Part shown: positions 10,400-24,960 of the stretch, one piece after another | How positions within the stretch are numbered: position 1 is the first letter of the stretch | Layout: every line of letters begins with the position of its first letter | Assembly (NCBI GenBank): GCA_027257055.1 | Contig: JAPVLO010000019.1 | Location: 10,249,001 to 10,313,000, forward strand | Direction: 5' to 3' | Origin: Cephalopachus bancanus | Taxonomy: Eukaryota; Chordata; Mammalia; Primates; Tarsiidae | DNA: 64,000 nt | Notes under the pieces: generated by a model | Database searches by the model: none | Seen by the model: only the letters and a program-made list of their open reading frames with translations | Told to the model about the DNA's origin: nothing | Made by a program: the position numbers and the translations under genes

Positions 10400-11270
10400 T
10401 CATGGGTGCTCCAGAATTTCCAGAAGGTATGGGAGGAGGTTGTTAAAGCCTCTGCAGTGAAGGATTTTCTGAGTTTGGGGAGAGAGAGTGCCTATTGTAT
10501 ACCAATCTGAACAGATTCTAGAGTTGTTTGTTGTAGAAGACCCAACTTCAGAAGACAGATTTGTAAGTAACAGCATGAGTAGGTTTCGGTAAAATTTGTG
10601 ATGAGAATGTAAACAAGACTGCCCCATTTCAGATGCTAATAGCAAGTGAATAAGTTGTTATATTTCTCACTGGCCTGCTGTAAACCAGAGATTTCCACAA
10701 CTCCCTCCTCTGTTTCAGTTAATTTGCTGGGGTGGCTCATAGAATCCAGGGAAATACTTACATTTACTGGTTCATTATAAAGGGTAGAGATGTACAGCTA
10801 GATGGAAGAAATGGATGGGCAAGATGTGGGGGAAGACACATCACACTCTAGATGCCTCCACATGTTCAACTATCCAGAAGCCTTCTAAACACTGGAAATA
10901 CTTATGGAGGCTTCATTATGTAGCCAGGATTGATTAAGTCACCGACCATTGATGATGAACTCAATTTTCAACGCTATTCTTTTCCCCAGAGGTTGAGGGT
11001 GGGGTGGAGCTGAAAGTTCCAACCCTTTTATTACAAGGTTAGTTCACTTGGCAACCAGTCCCCATCCTGAGACTATCCAGAGCCCCCCAGAGTCACCTCA
11101 TTAGACAAAAGATGCTCTTATCACCCAGGAAATTTTAAGAGATGTAGGAACTCTATGCTGGACTCTTCTATCATTTAGTAAATTACAAAGGTCTTAAGAG
11201 TTCTGGATCAGGAACCAGAGGTAACAGGCCAAATATTAGAAAAAGATTCTCCTAGTGCTCCTATCTACAA
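10400..11270 (-). mobile_element. Retroviral LTR (MER21-like, ERVL), antisense
   Basis: On the - strand the segment carries a poly(A)-signal-like block (CCTTTATAATGAACCAG, complement of 10767-10783) followed by a GTAAGTATTTCCCTG ... TATGAGCC phrase. This is the order I recall for MER21-type LTRs. The other end has the conserved phrase (as + strand) GAGGTTGAGGGTGGGG, AAAGTTCCAACCC and CACCCAGGAAATT. Boundaries are approximate. Family naming is from memory; an LTR of the ERV class is more secure than the exact name. No clear TG...CA termini were pinned down. Confidence 0.5.
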
Positions 11271-11722
11271 GAATGTAAGGAATTTTGGGGGCAAAAAGAG
11301 GCAGCAAAAAAGAAAAAAAAATCAAACAAAAGAAGCAGCAGCAGCAAAAGCATTTTGTAGAGTCCTAATAAATCATCTGCTTGTAGAAGTTTGGATGTCA
11401 GCATCGCACGTAGTAAGTTCTCCATGTGAACAACCTCCCAATGATACTATATATTACATGGTATATCAATGTTTCCCCTGAGCACTCTGTAGAACAGTGA
11501 CTAATGCCTGGTTGAGACACACAACAGTGGTCACAGGGTAAAAGTTATCCCCTGAGTCTAGCATCAAGCTTGGACTATGCCAGATTCAAGACACATAAGT
11601 TAATATGAAACACATGGTCTGGGGTGAGACACGTGACCTGTGACCCAGGATCACTTTAAAGAGGGCCCCAATCCCATACTTTTATATGCTAATTATCAGC
11701 TTCTGATTTAGGGTGTTTTGGG
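11271..11722. other. Probable retroviral internal sequence, unclassified
   Basis: This lies between the LTR and the next Alu. There is an A-rich purine stretch (11293-11350) and no recognisable frame. It is placed with the retroviral block by position only. Confidence 0.25.
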
Positions 11723-12001
11723 GTATTTTTTTTAAGTCAGAGTCTCAGGCTGGAGTGCTGTGGCATACTCATAGCCAGTGCAGCCTCGACCTGCTGAGCT
11801 TAGGTGATTCTTCCGCCTCAGCTTTCCAAGTAGCTGGAACCATAGGCATGTACTACCATGCCTGGCTAAGTTTTTGATTTACTGTAGAGAAGAAGTCTCA
11901 CCAAGTTGCCCAGGCTAAACTAGAACCCCTGGGTTCAGGCAATCCTCTCGCCTCCGCCTCCCAAAGTGCTGGGATTACAGACTGCACCTGGGTTAGGCTG
12001 G
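11723..12001 (-). mobile_element. Alu, antisense
   Basis: On the + strand it reads oligo-T, a degraded GAGTCTCAGGCTGGAGTGC, GCAGCCTCGACCTGCTGAGC, CCAAGTAGCTGGAACC, a linker TTTTTGATTTACTGTAG, the left arm with CACCAAGTTGCCCAGGC, and CAAAGTGCTGGGATTACAG. It is a full dimer, more diverged than the Alus at 6196, 55183 and 59039 and with the normal CAAAGTGCTGG left arm, so it belongs to an older subfamily. Confidence 0.9.
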
Positions 12002-12665
12002 TTTTAAATCTGTAAGTGAAGCTTGGCAGAACTCAGCAACTGCAGCACAAAGTAGCATAGTTCAAAGCATAAGCTTGCCAGCAAAGAACAGAGCCAATAA
12101 GCAAGCCAAAACAAGCAAAGCAAGACCCCTCAGTCGTGGTAGTCACCGCCTGGATGATTCCTGTTGTCATCTTGAAAGGTGAGATGGACCCCCATGCAAA
12201 ATAGAGTTGGGAACACAAGACTGATGTTTAATGCTCATGGAAAAGCAGAGTGGGTAACCACCTCTTCTCTAAGTAGGCTTTGTATAATGGATTTCGATCC
12301 TTGAAGACCTTATCCTAATTTAGATTAGGCTGTATTAACTACTATAACTGAAGAGTAGGGTGGGAAGTCTACATATCAAGTAGGTATGAAAAAGTTTGTT
12401 ATGCCATAATAAGACTTTTGAGGAAGAGCAAGATGGGCTCTGAAAATGGCAAGAGACCAGCTTGCTTCTTATTGTGATGATGGGGTAAGGGTGGGTAAGG
12501 GTTCTCAAGCATGGACTGAGTCTTGTGTGATTTGAATTTCCCACCAGTGTCAAGTGAAGGAATACCCTGGCTTTCTTATCAGCTTCCCCTGGTATGTGGG
12601 GCAGGAGAAGAGAGAATGGTAGGGCTTAAAAGTTGTCAATAGTCAATCATCAAAAATGAAGTCAG
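12002..12665 (-). mobile_element. Endogenous retrovirus internal sequence, block B
   Basis: The sequence texture resembles block A. The end of the block (12570-12665) aligns by eye with 8770-8860, sharing CTTTCTTATCAGCT, GTGGGGCAG and ATCAAAAATGAA in the same order. No open frame is intact. Assignment rests on that similarity and on the LTR between the two blocks. Confidence 0.35.
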
Positions 12666-13079
12666 ACTCTTTATGACAAAGTATTTACTAATCTCTCAAC
12701 TCTTTGCAATGAATTAAGATATCTGCCTGTCTGAGGGATCTCATTCTGTCAGAATCATATTTTGTTATTTTTACCTCTCGATCTAACCCAGAATTGTTCT
12801 CAATTAACCACCCGTTTTCTCCTTAAGCTTTCATTTGTTCAGTGTTAGCACACTTCATTATGTGACATCATTTAGGGGAAAAAACTGAATGCTTCGAAGT
12901 AGGCATCTCAAAGTTACACTGTTCCAAACAAAACTCTTGCTGTTCCTTCCAAACTTATTTCTATTCCAGTTCCTGTTTCAATTCCAGCTTTCCTCGTTTA
13001 CCCCATCTATCCATTTTGACCCACTAAGGGCAAAAATCCTCATATAAACTCACTGCTTTTCTATTTCTGCTGTTCCATT
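12666..13079. other. Anonymous intergenic sequence
   Basis: No recognisable gene or element. The pyrimidine-rich second half merges into the L2 that follows. Confidence 0.4.
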
Positions 13080-13480
13080 TTCAATCCAGTTGCTAACCTT
13101 ATCTTTTCTTCTTCCAGCATGTATCTAATTCAGTCTATTCAAGGATCTTCCTATCCACAGTCATCCACCCTAATCCAAACTTAAACTATTGCGTTATACA
13201 TCTAACTGGTTCTCCTGCTTCCATTAATTACCTTGTAATCCAGTTTACATAACAGAGACAGGGTAATCTTTCAAAGATGTGAATCAGATCATTGGACAAA
13301 ATTTATTCAATCACTTTCCATAGAATAAAGTCCTGTCTCTGCCAGGGCATACAAGGTCTTACATGATCTTTCCTCTGCCTACTTCTCTCCTGGCTTCACT
13401 CTCATTCTATCCTTGGCTTTCAGCTTTATCCTCCTGTCTTAAAAAAAGACATTGTATTCCATGTAATTTAAACTCACCTA
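13080..13480 (+). mobile_element. L2 LINE 3' fragment
   Basis: In sense orientation it shows the L2 ORF2 end in order: a splice-like CTAACTGGTTCTCCTGCTTCC, then GTGAATCAGATCATTGGAC, TTTCCATAGAATAAAGTCC, GCATACAAGGTCTTACATGA and CTGCCTACTTCTCTCCTGGC. These match the sense 3' L2 consensus block by block. Many substitutions and no ORF. Confidence 0.75.
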
Positions 13481-13832
13481 GAAAACATCAAGAAAAAAAC
13501 GTAATTATGTTAAAAAATAATGAAACTGTATATATGTGTGAGTGTTTGTATGTGTGTCTTTGAAGGGGACAGGGCAGATGCACATAGTTCTAGTCTTATA
13601 CAGGTCCTGGGAAAGAAAACATTGGAGAAAAAAAGTCCACTCTCCTCAAAGAACAATAAATTTGTCTCATCAATGGAATTTTTTTTTAATAGCCTCCTTA
13701 GGTGATCAAATACAACTCCAGGGAAGTAGCTTTTCCAAGGGTCAGAATATGGAAGTACATGACCCTAGAGATTTTCTCCTATAAGGAAGTGGTGGTTAGA
13801 AAACAAGAAATGAAAAGAAATATTACACAAAC
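13481..13832. other. Anonymous sequence beside the Tigger1 fragment
   Basis: Short TG-rich stretch (13533-13560), otherwise unrecognised. Part of it may be decayed Tigger1 3' sequence continuing from 13833, but I could not align it. Confidence 0.3.
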
Positions 13833-13874
13833 ACATTTTAGTCACAGTCGAACCTCTTTCAACAGAGAGTCAAA
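13833..13874 (-). mobile_element. Tigger1-type fragment left of the full-length L1
   Basis: The stretch ACATTTTAGTCACAG, GAACCTCTTTCAA, AGAGTCAAA matches, base for base in order, the antisense of the late transposase region of Tigger1. It is the part that would adjoin 20945. So the L1 at 13875-20944 interrupts one Tigger1 copy. Confidence 0.6.
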
Positions 13875-15186
13875 TGGGCCCCAGAGGAAGATGATGTCAG
13901 AGCTAGTTGGACTATGTGAGTCCTAGTGTGAGTATATGGATAATTTTGCATACATGTCTGTGAGTAAGTGGGTGTGTGAGTGACTGGCTGGGGACTCAGG
14001 AGCAAGTGGCCAGGGCTCTCTTGGTGAAGTAACTGGTGCTGCAGCTGCTCTACTTGGACCCTAGTACTTCCCAGGGCACAGAGGCCAAGTGTCATTTTTT
14101 TTTAAACCAGCAAAGCCCTTCCCAGGAAGAAGCTGCTAGGAGTGACTGTTGGCTCCAGGCTCTGCCTCATTACTGCAGTGCCTGGCTAAACACTGGCAGC
14201 AAAGGCTGCAGAGGAAGCACAGTGAGGGAGCCAGAGGTAAAGCCCTACTGGAGAAGATGGAGCAGGCACCCTGCCACCATCTTGAAAAGTAGGCAGGGAA
14301 GTGTTCCAGCTTGCCCACCGTGAGTGACAGATCATATCTCTGTGACTGGCAGGTTAAGTACTCAGGTGTTGATTGTGAACCAGAGGTAATATCCTGAAAG
14401 CACAATCTTCAGAGATACAAGACACATACTGAGTCTCAGGGTCCTACCCCCTTTCCCTGATTCAGCTGTGGGACAAAGGTGTTACTAGAAAAGGATGAGG
14501 AAGATCCCTGAGGAGATCTGCAGTGAATCTGAGGTTGACCCAACCCCCTCCTCTTCAGCAATCCTCTGAAAGTCAAACCCACATGGCTGGGACATGACTG
14601 AGAGGGATAAGGGATGAATTCAGGTGGAGCCTGGATGTCAGCCACAGTAGGATAACTTTACTCCAGGATAAGCCTGGTTGGGGCACCTCCCTACCCCTGC
14701 CAGTACCTGGGAAAAGACAATCTCACACCTTCACACTGAGGGGTTCCTTCTTACCATATAAAAGTGGGAGGAGAGAACTGAAGCCCCACTCACCCCCACT
14801 ACCCCACCCTCCTTCCCTGGGTCATTCTCTGGGGAGATTGTGAATGTGACTGCAGCTCCCCAGGAGACTGTAGAGGGGCTTACAATTACAGCTGAGTGGA
14901 ACAATTACAGAACCTGCCACAAGAGGACAGGTTGCTTTTTGTCTTTAATTTTTTTTCTTTTGTCTTTGTGCGTGAATGTATGTGTGAAGATAAGATCTAC
15001 ATTCCCCACCTGTTTTTCTTTTTTTTCTTCTTTCTTTAGTTTTTTGTTTATATGTATAGTTTTAGGATTTTTTTTGTTCTCTCTCTTTTTAGTTTAATGT
15101 GTGTGCGATTGTATGTGTGAGGGTTCGATTTGCATTCTTTTTTTGTCTTCAATTTTTTCTTCTCTTTTCATTTTGTGTTGGACGTT

Positions 15187-15190
<4 letters not shown>

Positions 15191-15222
<32 letters not shown>
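15191..15222 (+). repeat. (TG)16 microsatellite in the L1 5' UTR
   Basis: Uninterrupted TG dinucleotides. Confidence 0.95.
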
Positions 15223-15223
<1 letters not shown>

Positions 15224-15293
15224 AATTTTCCTGTTTTTGTAATTTTTTTGGTTTTGCTTTGGTTTTTCCAGTGTGTTTTTTTTAGTGTGTGTC

Positions 15294-15295
<2 letters not shown>

Positions 15296-15333
<38 letters not shown>
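15296..15333 (+). repeat. (TG)19 microsatellite in the L1 5' UTR
   Basis: Uninterrupted TG dinucleotides ending in GCGC. With the first run it produces false Cys/Val-rich open frames. Confidence 0.95.
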
Positions 15334-15336
<3 letters not shown>

Positions 15337-15734
15337 AATGATTTTGTTGTTGTTACTGCTTTTATTTTTCTGTTTTTCATTTTTTCATTTTTGTCCATCC
15401 TATTTTGTTCTACTTTTCTCTATTCTCCTCATTGCTGTTACTGTATCTTAGATTCAGGGGGTACACACATGTACCTATTGCGTCATCATACAGAGGGATG
15501 GTGGGAAGTGGGTCTCAGGGAACGCATACCCCAGTCAGTGAACATTTTGATTTGCAAGTACTTTCTGAATCCTAGCTCCCCATCCCTCCACTTTATTTGA
15601 CTTTCAAAACTACAACAGATAGCAAAGCTTCCCACCCTCAGCCCTGTTTAAAATAGAACAAATTCAGAGTCTTGATCAGGAAAGAATAGAAGACTGAGAA
15701 AGCATCAGAAGTGAACCCCTCTCCCACTGCATAA

Positions 15735-16660
15735 ATGGAACTAAAGAGAAAAGAAAGAGGTCTGCACAAAAGAGGAAAAGTCAGTGGAATAACACTGGTA
15801 ATTCCCAGTGCACCCAAGAGAATATACCTGAAAAATCAGAGCTCAGAGCCCACAATGAAAGCCACTAATGACTAGCCCCAGAATACAACAGGGATAGGGA
15901 ATGAATGGAAAGAGTGAATAGGACTCAAGAAAGACAAGATACAACACTGAAAGAACTTGAAACAGAGATTTTTGACCATAAAAACTTCATCCAGGAAATA
16001 AATAACAGGATGACAAGCATGGAAAGCAGAATTAATCAAACAGAAGAAATAATCTCAGAACTTGAAGAACAAAATTTGGAATTAACCTGATCCATAAAAA
16101 TAAATAAAAATATAGAAAGAAAATTCAGAAAGGAAGAACAAAGCTTCCAAGAGATGGTTGATTATATCAAAAGGCTGAAACTATGCCTGACTGGTATTCT
16201 AGAAGATGAAAGAGAGACAGAGAATACTTTGGAGCAAGTATTATAGGAGGTTATCCAAGAAAGTTTTCTCCATCTCATCAGAGATGTGACCATCCAATTA
16301 TAAGAGAAACAGAGAACCTTCGCAGGACATCAAATGAGAAGACCAACCCCTAGACACTTAGTAATTTGCCTACACAAAGTAGGTACAAAAGAAAAAATCC
16401 TAAAGACAGCATGAGAGAAAGGTTGAACTACTACCAGAAGAAGAATAATCAGAATAGCAGCAGATCTATTGGCAGAAATGCTGCAAGATAGAAGGGACTG
16501 GAGTCTAATTTTCAAAGTCCTCAAAGATAAACAATTTCAACCAAGAATTTCCTACCAGGCTGAGCACAGCTTCTTCAGCAATGGAGAATTAAAATCCTTC
16601 CCAGAAATCCAAATCTCTAAGAGATTATGCAGCTTCCAGACTAGCTCTATAGGAGACATT
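15735..16660 (+). pseudogene. L1 ORF1 (RNA-binding chaperone), broken
   Basis: ATG at 15735 opens a Lys-rich N terminus. A coiled coil is seen in the frame 15905-16090 (heptads in ELETEIFDHKNFIQEINNRM and the Glu-rich stretch after it). The RNA-recognition and C-terminal domains follow, recognisable in pieces (RRPTPRHLVICLHKVGTKEK, then LQDRRDWSLIFKVLKDKQFQ and PRISYQAEHSFFSNGE). At least five stops interrupt it. In an active L1 this protein coats the element RNA as a trimer; here it is dead. Confidence 0.85.
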
Positions 16661-16838
16661 TAAAAAGGTATTAAGCACAGAAGAAAGGAAAAAAACAGAA
16701 TGACCATGCACTTCCCAAGAGAACAAGAGAAAACAGAAACAGAGAATACATTTCGACCACAAACTTGAAACACACACATACTTCAACACAAAAGTTAAAA
16801 GAAAACAAACAAAGAAAAAACTTTATAAGAACCTTGTA

Positions 16839-20694
<3,856 letters not shown>

Positions 20695-21427
20695 ACACTT
20701 ACCATAATACTATTAGAAAGGGATTGGCAGTAAGGGGAAACTGCCAGGTGTGTGTGTGTGGGGGGAGACACATCATTAATAATCAATAAAGGTAACTGAT
20801 CTCAAACCAGGCAAAGTGGGGACCAAAGGGAGGTCCAAACTTTACCTGTATGATGACCACTTGTCTACCTAATCTTGAATTGTACTGCACATCTTTTAAT
20901 ATAATAAAATTAATAAACAAAAAGTGAAAAACCCACCACAAAATAGAGTCAAACTTCTCAAATCCTGCTGCTGTTTCATCAATGAAGTTTATGTAATAGT
21001 CTAAATTTTTTATTGTAATTTCGACAGTGTTCACAACATCTTCACCAGGAGTAGATTCCATCTCAAGAAACCAATTTCTTTGCCCGTTCATAAGAAGCAA
21101 CTCCTTATTCATTCAGGTTTTATCATGAGATTGCGGCAATTCAATCACATACTCAGGCTCCATTTCTAATTCTAGTTCTCTTGTTATTTCCACCATGATT
21201 GCAGTTATTTCCTTTACTGAAGTCTTAAATTACTCAAAATCATTCAGGAGAATTTGAATAAATGTCTTCCAAACTCCTGCTAATGTTGCGATTGTGACCT
21301 TCTCCCATGAATCACAAAGGTTCTTAAGGGCATCTAGAATAGTGAATGCTCTGCATAAGATGTTCTACTCACTTTGCCCAGATCTGTCAGAAGAATCACT
21401 ATCTATGGCAGTTAATGTATTTATTTA

Positions 21428-21662
21428 TCTTTTTTCCAATTTTGTTTTATTCATTTTAATTTTCAAAACATTTTTTATTTTAAAGATGTGGTGTACAATT
21501 CAGGCAATTCAGGGTTAAGTATACAAATGTTCATTATGCAGGTACCCTTGTTGATGACATGTGCCCCCCATCTCTCCCGGCAGAATCCCACTACTGCCAA
21601 TCTCCCCCCTCCCGCCCCTGGGCAATTTCCCACTTACTGACAAGCCTTTTCTTATAGTATGA
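21428..21662 (-). mobile_element. Truncated L1 3' end inside Tigger1
   Basis: On the + strand it begins with an antisense A-tail, then GTGGTGTACAATTCAGG, GTATACAAATGTTCATTATG and GCAGGTACCCTTGTTGATGA, the reverse of the 3' UTR of the L1 family seen at 13875-20944. Flanks 21414-21427 (AATGTATTTATTTA) and 21663-21675 (AATATATTTATTA) look like a slightly decayed target-site duplication inside Tigger1 sequence. Confidence 0.85.
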
Positions 21663-21729
21663 AATATATTTATTAAATAATAAGACTTAGCAGGCATGAA
21701 AACAGCATTAATCACCTTGTACATCTGTA

Positions 21730-21818
21730 TCATAGCTCTTGAGTGACCAGGTACATAGTCTGCATCATAGCTCTTGAGAGACCAGGTACATCATAGCTCT
21801 TGAGTAACCAGGTACATA
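21730..21818 (+). repeat. Three tandem copies of a Tigger1 segment
   Basis: The phrase TCATAGCTCTTGAG-GACCAGGTACAT occurs three times, starting at 21730, 21765 and 21791, with spacers of different length. Normal Tigger1 has this transposase segment once, so it was locally triplicated after insertion. Confidence 0.85.
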
Positions 21819-22984
21819 GACCAAGAAAAAAAAATCTTTTTTTTCTTGAGCAGTAAATCTTCATAGTAGGTTTAAAATATTCAGTAAACCATGTTGTGAG
21901 CAAATATGCTGTCATCCAGACTTTGTTGCTTTGTTTAGAGAGCACAGGCAGAGTAGATTTAGCAAAGACCCTAGGATTTTCAGAACGCTCAATACTTCCC
22001 CTTAAAGTCACCAACTGCGTTAGTCCCTAGAAAGAGAGTTAGCCTGTCCTTTCAAGCTCTGAAGCCAAGCATTGACTTTTAGCCATGAAAGTTCTTGATA
22101 GCATCTTCTTCGAATAGAAGGTTGTTTTGTTTCGTTGAAAGTATGCTGTTTAGTGTAGTCAACTTCATCCATAATCTTAGCTAGATCTTCTGGATAACTT
22201 GCTGCAGCTTCTATATTGGTGCTCACTGCTTCACCTTGTATGTTTATATTATGTAGATAGTTTCTTTACTTAAACCTCATGAACCAGCCTCTGCTATCTT
22301 CCAATCTTTCTTCTGGATCATCCTCACCTTTCTCAGCCATCACAGAATTGAAGAGAATTAGGTCCTTGCTCTGGATTAGGCTTTGGCTTAAGGGAATGTT
22401 ATGACTGGTTTGATCTTCTGTCCAGACCCAAACTTTCTCCATATCAGCAATAGGATTGTTACACTTTACCATTTGTGTGTTCACTGGAGTAGCACTTTTA
22501 ATTTCCCAAGAACTTTTTCTTTGTTTTCACAATTTGACTATTTGGCACAAGATGCCTAGCTTTTGGCCTGTTTTGGCTTTTGACTTGTCTTCTTCACTAA
22601 GCTTAATCTTTTCTAGCTTCTGATTTAAAGTGAGAGACACAGGGCTCTACCTTTTAACTGAACACTTAGAGGCCACTGTAGAGTTATTAATTGGCCTAAT
22701 TTCAATATTGCTGTGTCCCAGGGATTAGGAATGACTGAAGAGAGGGAGAGAAATGGGGGAATGATTCATCGGTGGAGCAATCAGAACACACACAAAATTT
22801 ATCCACTAAATTTGTTTTCTTATACGTGTGTAGTTCATGGTGCCTCAAAACAATTATAATAGCAACACCAAAAATTACTGATCACAGATTGATCACCACA
22901 ACACATAATGAAAATGATTATAAAGCTTGAAATATTACAAGAATTACTAAAATGTGACACAGAGATACCACATGAGCACATACT

Positions 22985-23288
22985 GTTTTTATTTATTTAT
23001 TTATTTATTTAGTTGTAGTCTTACTCCATCGCCAAGGCTGGAGTGCAGTGGCACGCTTATGGCCACCCCAGCGTCGACCTGCTGGGCTCCGGCGATCCTT
23101 CTGCCTCAGGCCTCCAAGTAGCCAGAGCTACAGGCTCATGCTACCATGCATGGCTAATTTTTGACTCATTTTAGAGATGAGGTCTTGCCACGTTGCCCAG
23201 GCCGGTTTCGAGCCTGTGGGCTCAGGCAATCCACTCGCCTCAGTCTCCCATAGTGCTGGGATTCCAGGCTGAGCCACAGAGCCCAGCC
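22985..23288 (-). mobile_element. Alu inside Tigger1, antisense
   Basis: It starts with a (TTTA)n-type tail (22986-23012), followed by the right arm, linker and left arm in antisense. A 7-bp duplication ACATACT flanks it (22978-22984 and 23289-23295). It interrupts the Tigger1 leader. Confidence 0.92.
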
Positions 23289-23416
23289 ACATACTACTTT
23301 TAAAATGGAGCCAATAGTCTTGTTTGATGTGGGGTTGCCACAAAATTTCAATTTTTAAAAAACACAGTATCTGCAAAACACAATAAAGCAAAGTGCACTA
23401 AAATTATGTATGCCTA

Positions 23417-24900
23417 ATTAGGTATACATTCATGTTACAGTATTCGCCACAGAGACAAATATATTTTTTAGTAAAACAATGATTGTTTAGAGACAATGAA
23501 GTGAAAAGTAATACATCATTCTGCTAGAGAGTCAGTGGGGCACTGTTTGGTTCCATTAGGGAAGGATACTGTGCTCAAGCCTGAGACTGTATGGTACAAA
23601 TTGCCTTGAGTGTCTTCAGTTTTATGAGTGCAGGGTTAGTGAGTCACCCTGTGAGGCACTTAACCTGGGAAGACACAGATGGCAGACTGGGTGTACAAGC
23701 ACTGGGTGGGATCCTGGCCAGGGATCACAGTGACTCCCTGGATCATTGGGAGAGCTGCTGTTCACCTAGAAGCTGGCTGAACTTCTGCTGTTCTGGATGG
23801 ACTTCTGCCTGTGCATTGGTGGAAAGCGTCCGAGTGCCTGAGACCAGTGAGAACAAGCAAGTGTCCTGCTTCTGTAGGTTCTTTCCTGTATGAATACTGT
23901 GTCAGCTATGTCCAGGGCTGCTTTGAGTCTGCAGCACCGGCTCCTGTGGTTGGATCTGCACAGCGTGAACTGCTGATCTTAATCTAGCCTGCAGCTTCCC
24001 GAGGTCTGACCCTGTGGAGACTGCATTGAGAGGATCTGCCTGAGCTGATGGTGGTCCTGGAGTTGGTGGCATGCTGGTATCCGGACTACCCAGGAGTGGG
24101 CTACTGAGATAGGGTGAAATAGCACCGAGTGGTCTCAGCAGGAGATGCAGACTGGTGCAGCTGCTCTTGATCTATGGCAGTTTAGATCATCTCTTGGAAT
24201 AGTATCCTAAGAAAGTTTACACTGACCAAATTTTGTACCTGCTATGGTGATATCATTTGTGTGTAGATTTTGGGACTTGTTTTCCTCTGAGAGATGCTGG
24301 AATAAATACTGGTCCATCTTAGCAAAGGGCACAAGAGCATCTCCCTAACCCTCTTCACATCTTACAGATATCTTCCATTGGTAAATTCCAGACTTTTCCC
24401 TGGCTCAAGGTCAGTACTGTAGACCTTGTCTGACCTCACTGCTGCTCACACCACACACCTTTTCTACTGTCGGAGAATCCAGGGAAGCAGATGAATAGTC
24501 CTGGAACGTCGTCTGAGGTGTTGGACAATGTGGAGGCCTGGTCAGGGCAGAGGGCGGGGAAGCACATCTCGTGGGGACAAAACCAAGGTGGCAGTTGGAC
24601 AGTCCCTCTGTTGTATTCTTGTTTTACTCATTTCTTTCTCTCTTTCTCTCTCCTTTTTTTTTTTTTTTTGCTCATTCTGTTCCCGATACTTTCTTTCTCC
24701 ATTTCTCGAAGTTACAGAGTCCCGCTGCTACCCCCTACTCCTCCCCTTCAGGGCACTTGAACTGCTCTTCTCTGGCTCTTTCTCATCATTCAAATTTCAT
24801 CCCAACCACTGTCTGGAATACCCTATATAAATTAATGTCTTCCTCTCACAAGTTATTTCCCACATCATGTCTATGGCTACTTTCTTAAAAAATAATTATT
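23417..24900. other. Unclassified GC-richer block
   Basis: About 23540-24600 is noticeably richer in GC than its surroundings and lacks any element I recognise. An open frame of 100 codons at 23591-23893 and three overlapping frames at 24491-24888 have no family resemblance. An AATAAA at 24300-24305 sits about 10 bases before TGGTCCATC, as in some LTRs, so an unnamed LTR-type repeat is possible. A pyrimidine-rich run with T17 lies at 24629-24669. Confidence 0.4.
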
Positions 24901-24920
24901 TTAATAATTTGAAATAATCT

Positions 24921-24960
24921 TTATATATATATATAATATATATATTATATATATATATAT
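24921..24960. repeat. (TA)n tract
   Basis: Nearly uninterrupted alternating TA, able to form cruciform DNA. Confidence 0.9.

Larger units (their letters stand above)
13875..15734 (+). promoter_or_regulatory. 5' UTR of L1 copy 1
   Basis: About 1.86 kb lies before ORF1, longer than the roughly 0.9 kb I know for human L1. The first part aligns with the 5' end of copy 2 (GATGATGTCAGAGCTAGTTGG against GATGGTGACGGAACTGGTTGG). The second part (14935-15430) is T-rich and has two long TG runs. It presumably held the internal promoter of the family. Confidence 0.6.
20945..23416 (-). mobile_element. Tigger1-type DNA transposon, antisense, interrupted
   Basis: Read on the - strand it follows Tigger1 from its 5' terminus (ending at 23416 on the + strand with GTATGCCTA against the expected GTATGCCTG) through the leader and most of the pogo-like transposase. 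Transposase pieces survive in frames 22266-22484, 22020-22226, 21730-22014 and 20783-21112, for example the peptide [20 protein letters not shown]. The DDE transposase of the Tc1/mariner-pogo class cut and pasted the element at TA sites. Insertions split it: L1 copy 1 on the left, a small L1 at 21428-21662 and an Alu at 22985-23288. Confidence 0.9.

Noticed and set aside
15101..15600. Cys/Val-rich open frames
   Set aside because: They are translations of (TG)n runs in the L1 5' UTR.
23591..23893. 100-codon frame as a gene
   Set aside because: No start context, domain or similarity that I can point to; overlapping frames exist nearby. Kept only within the unclassified block.
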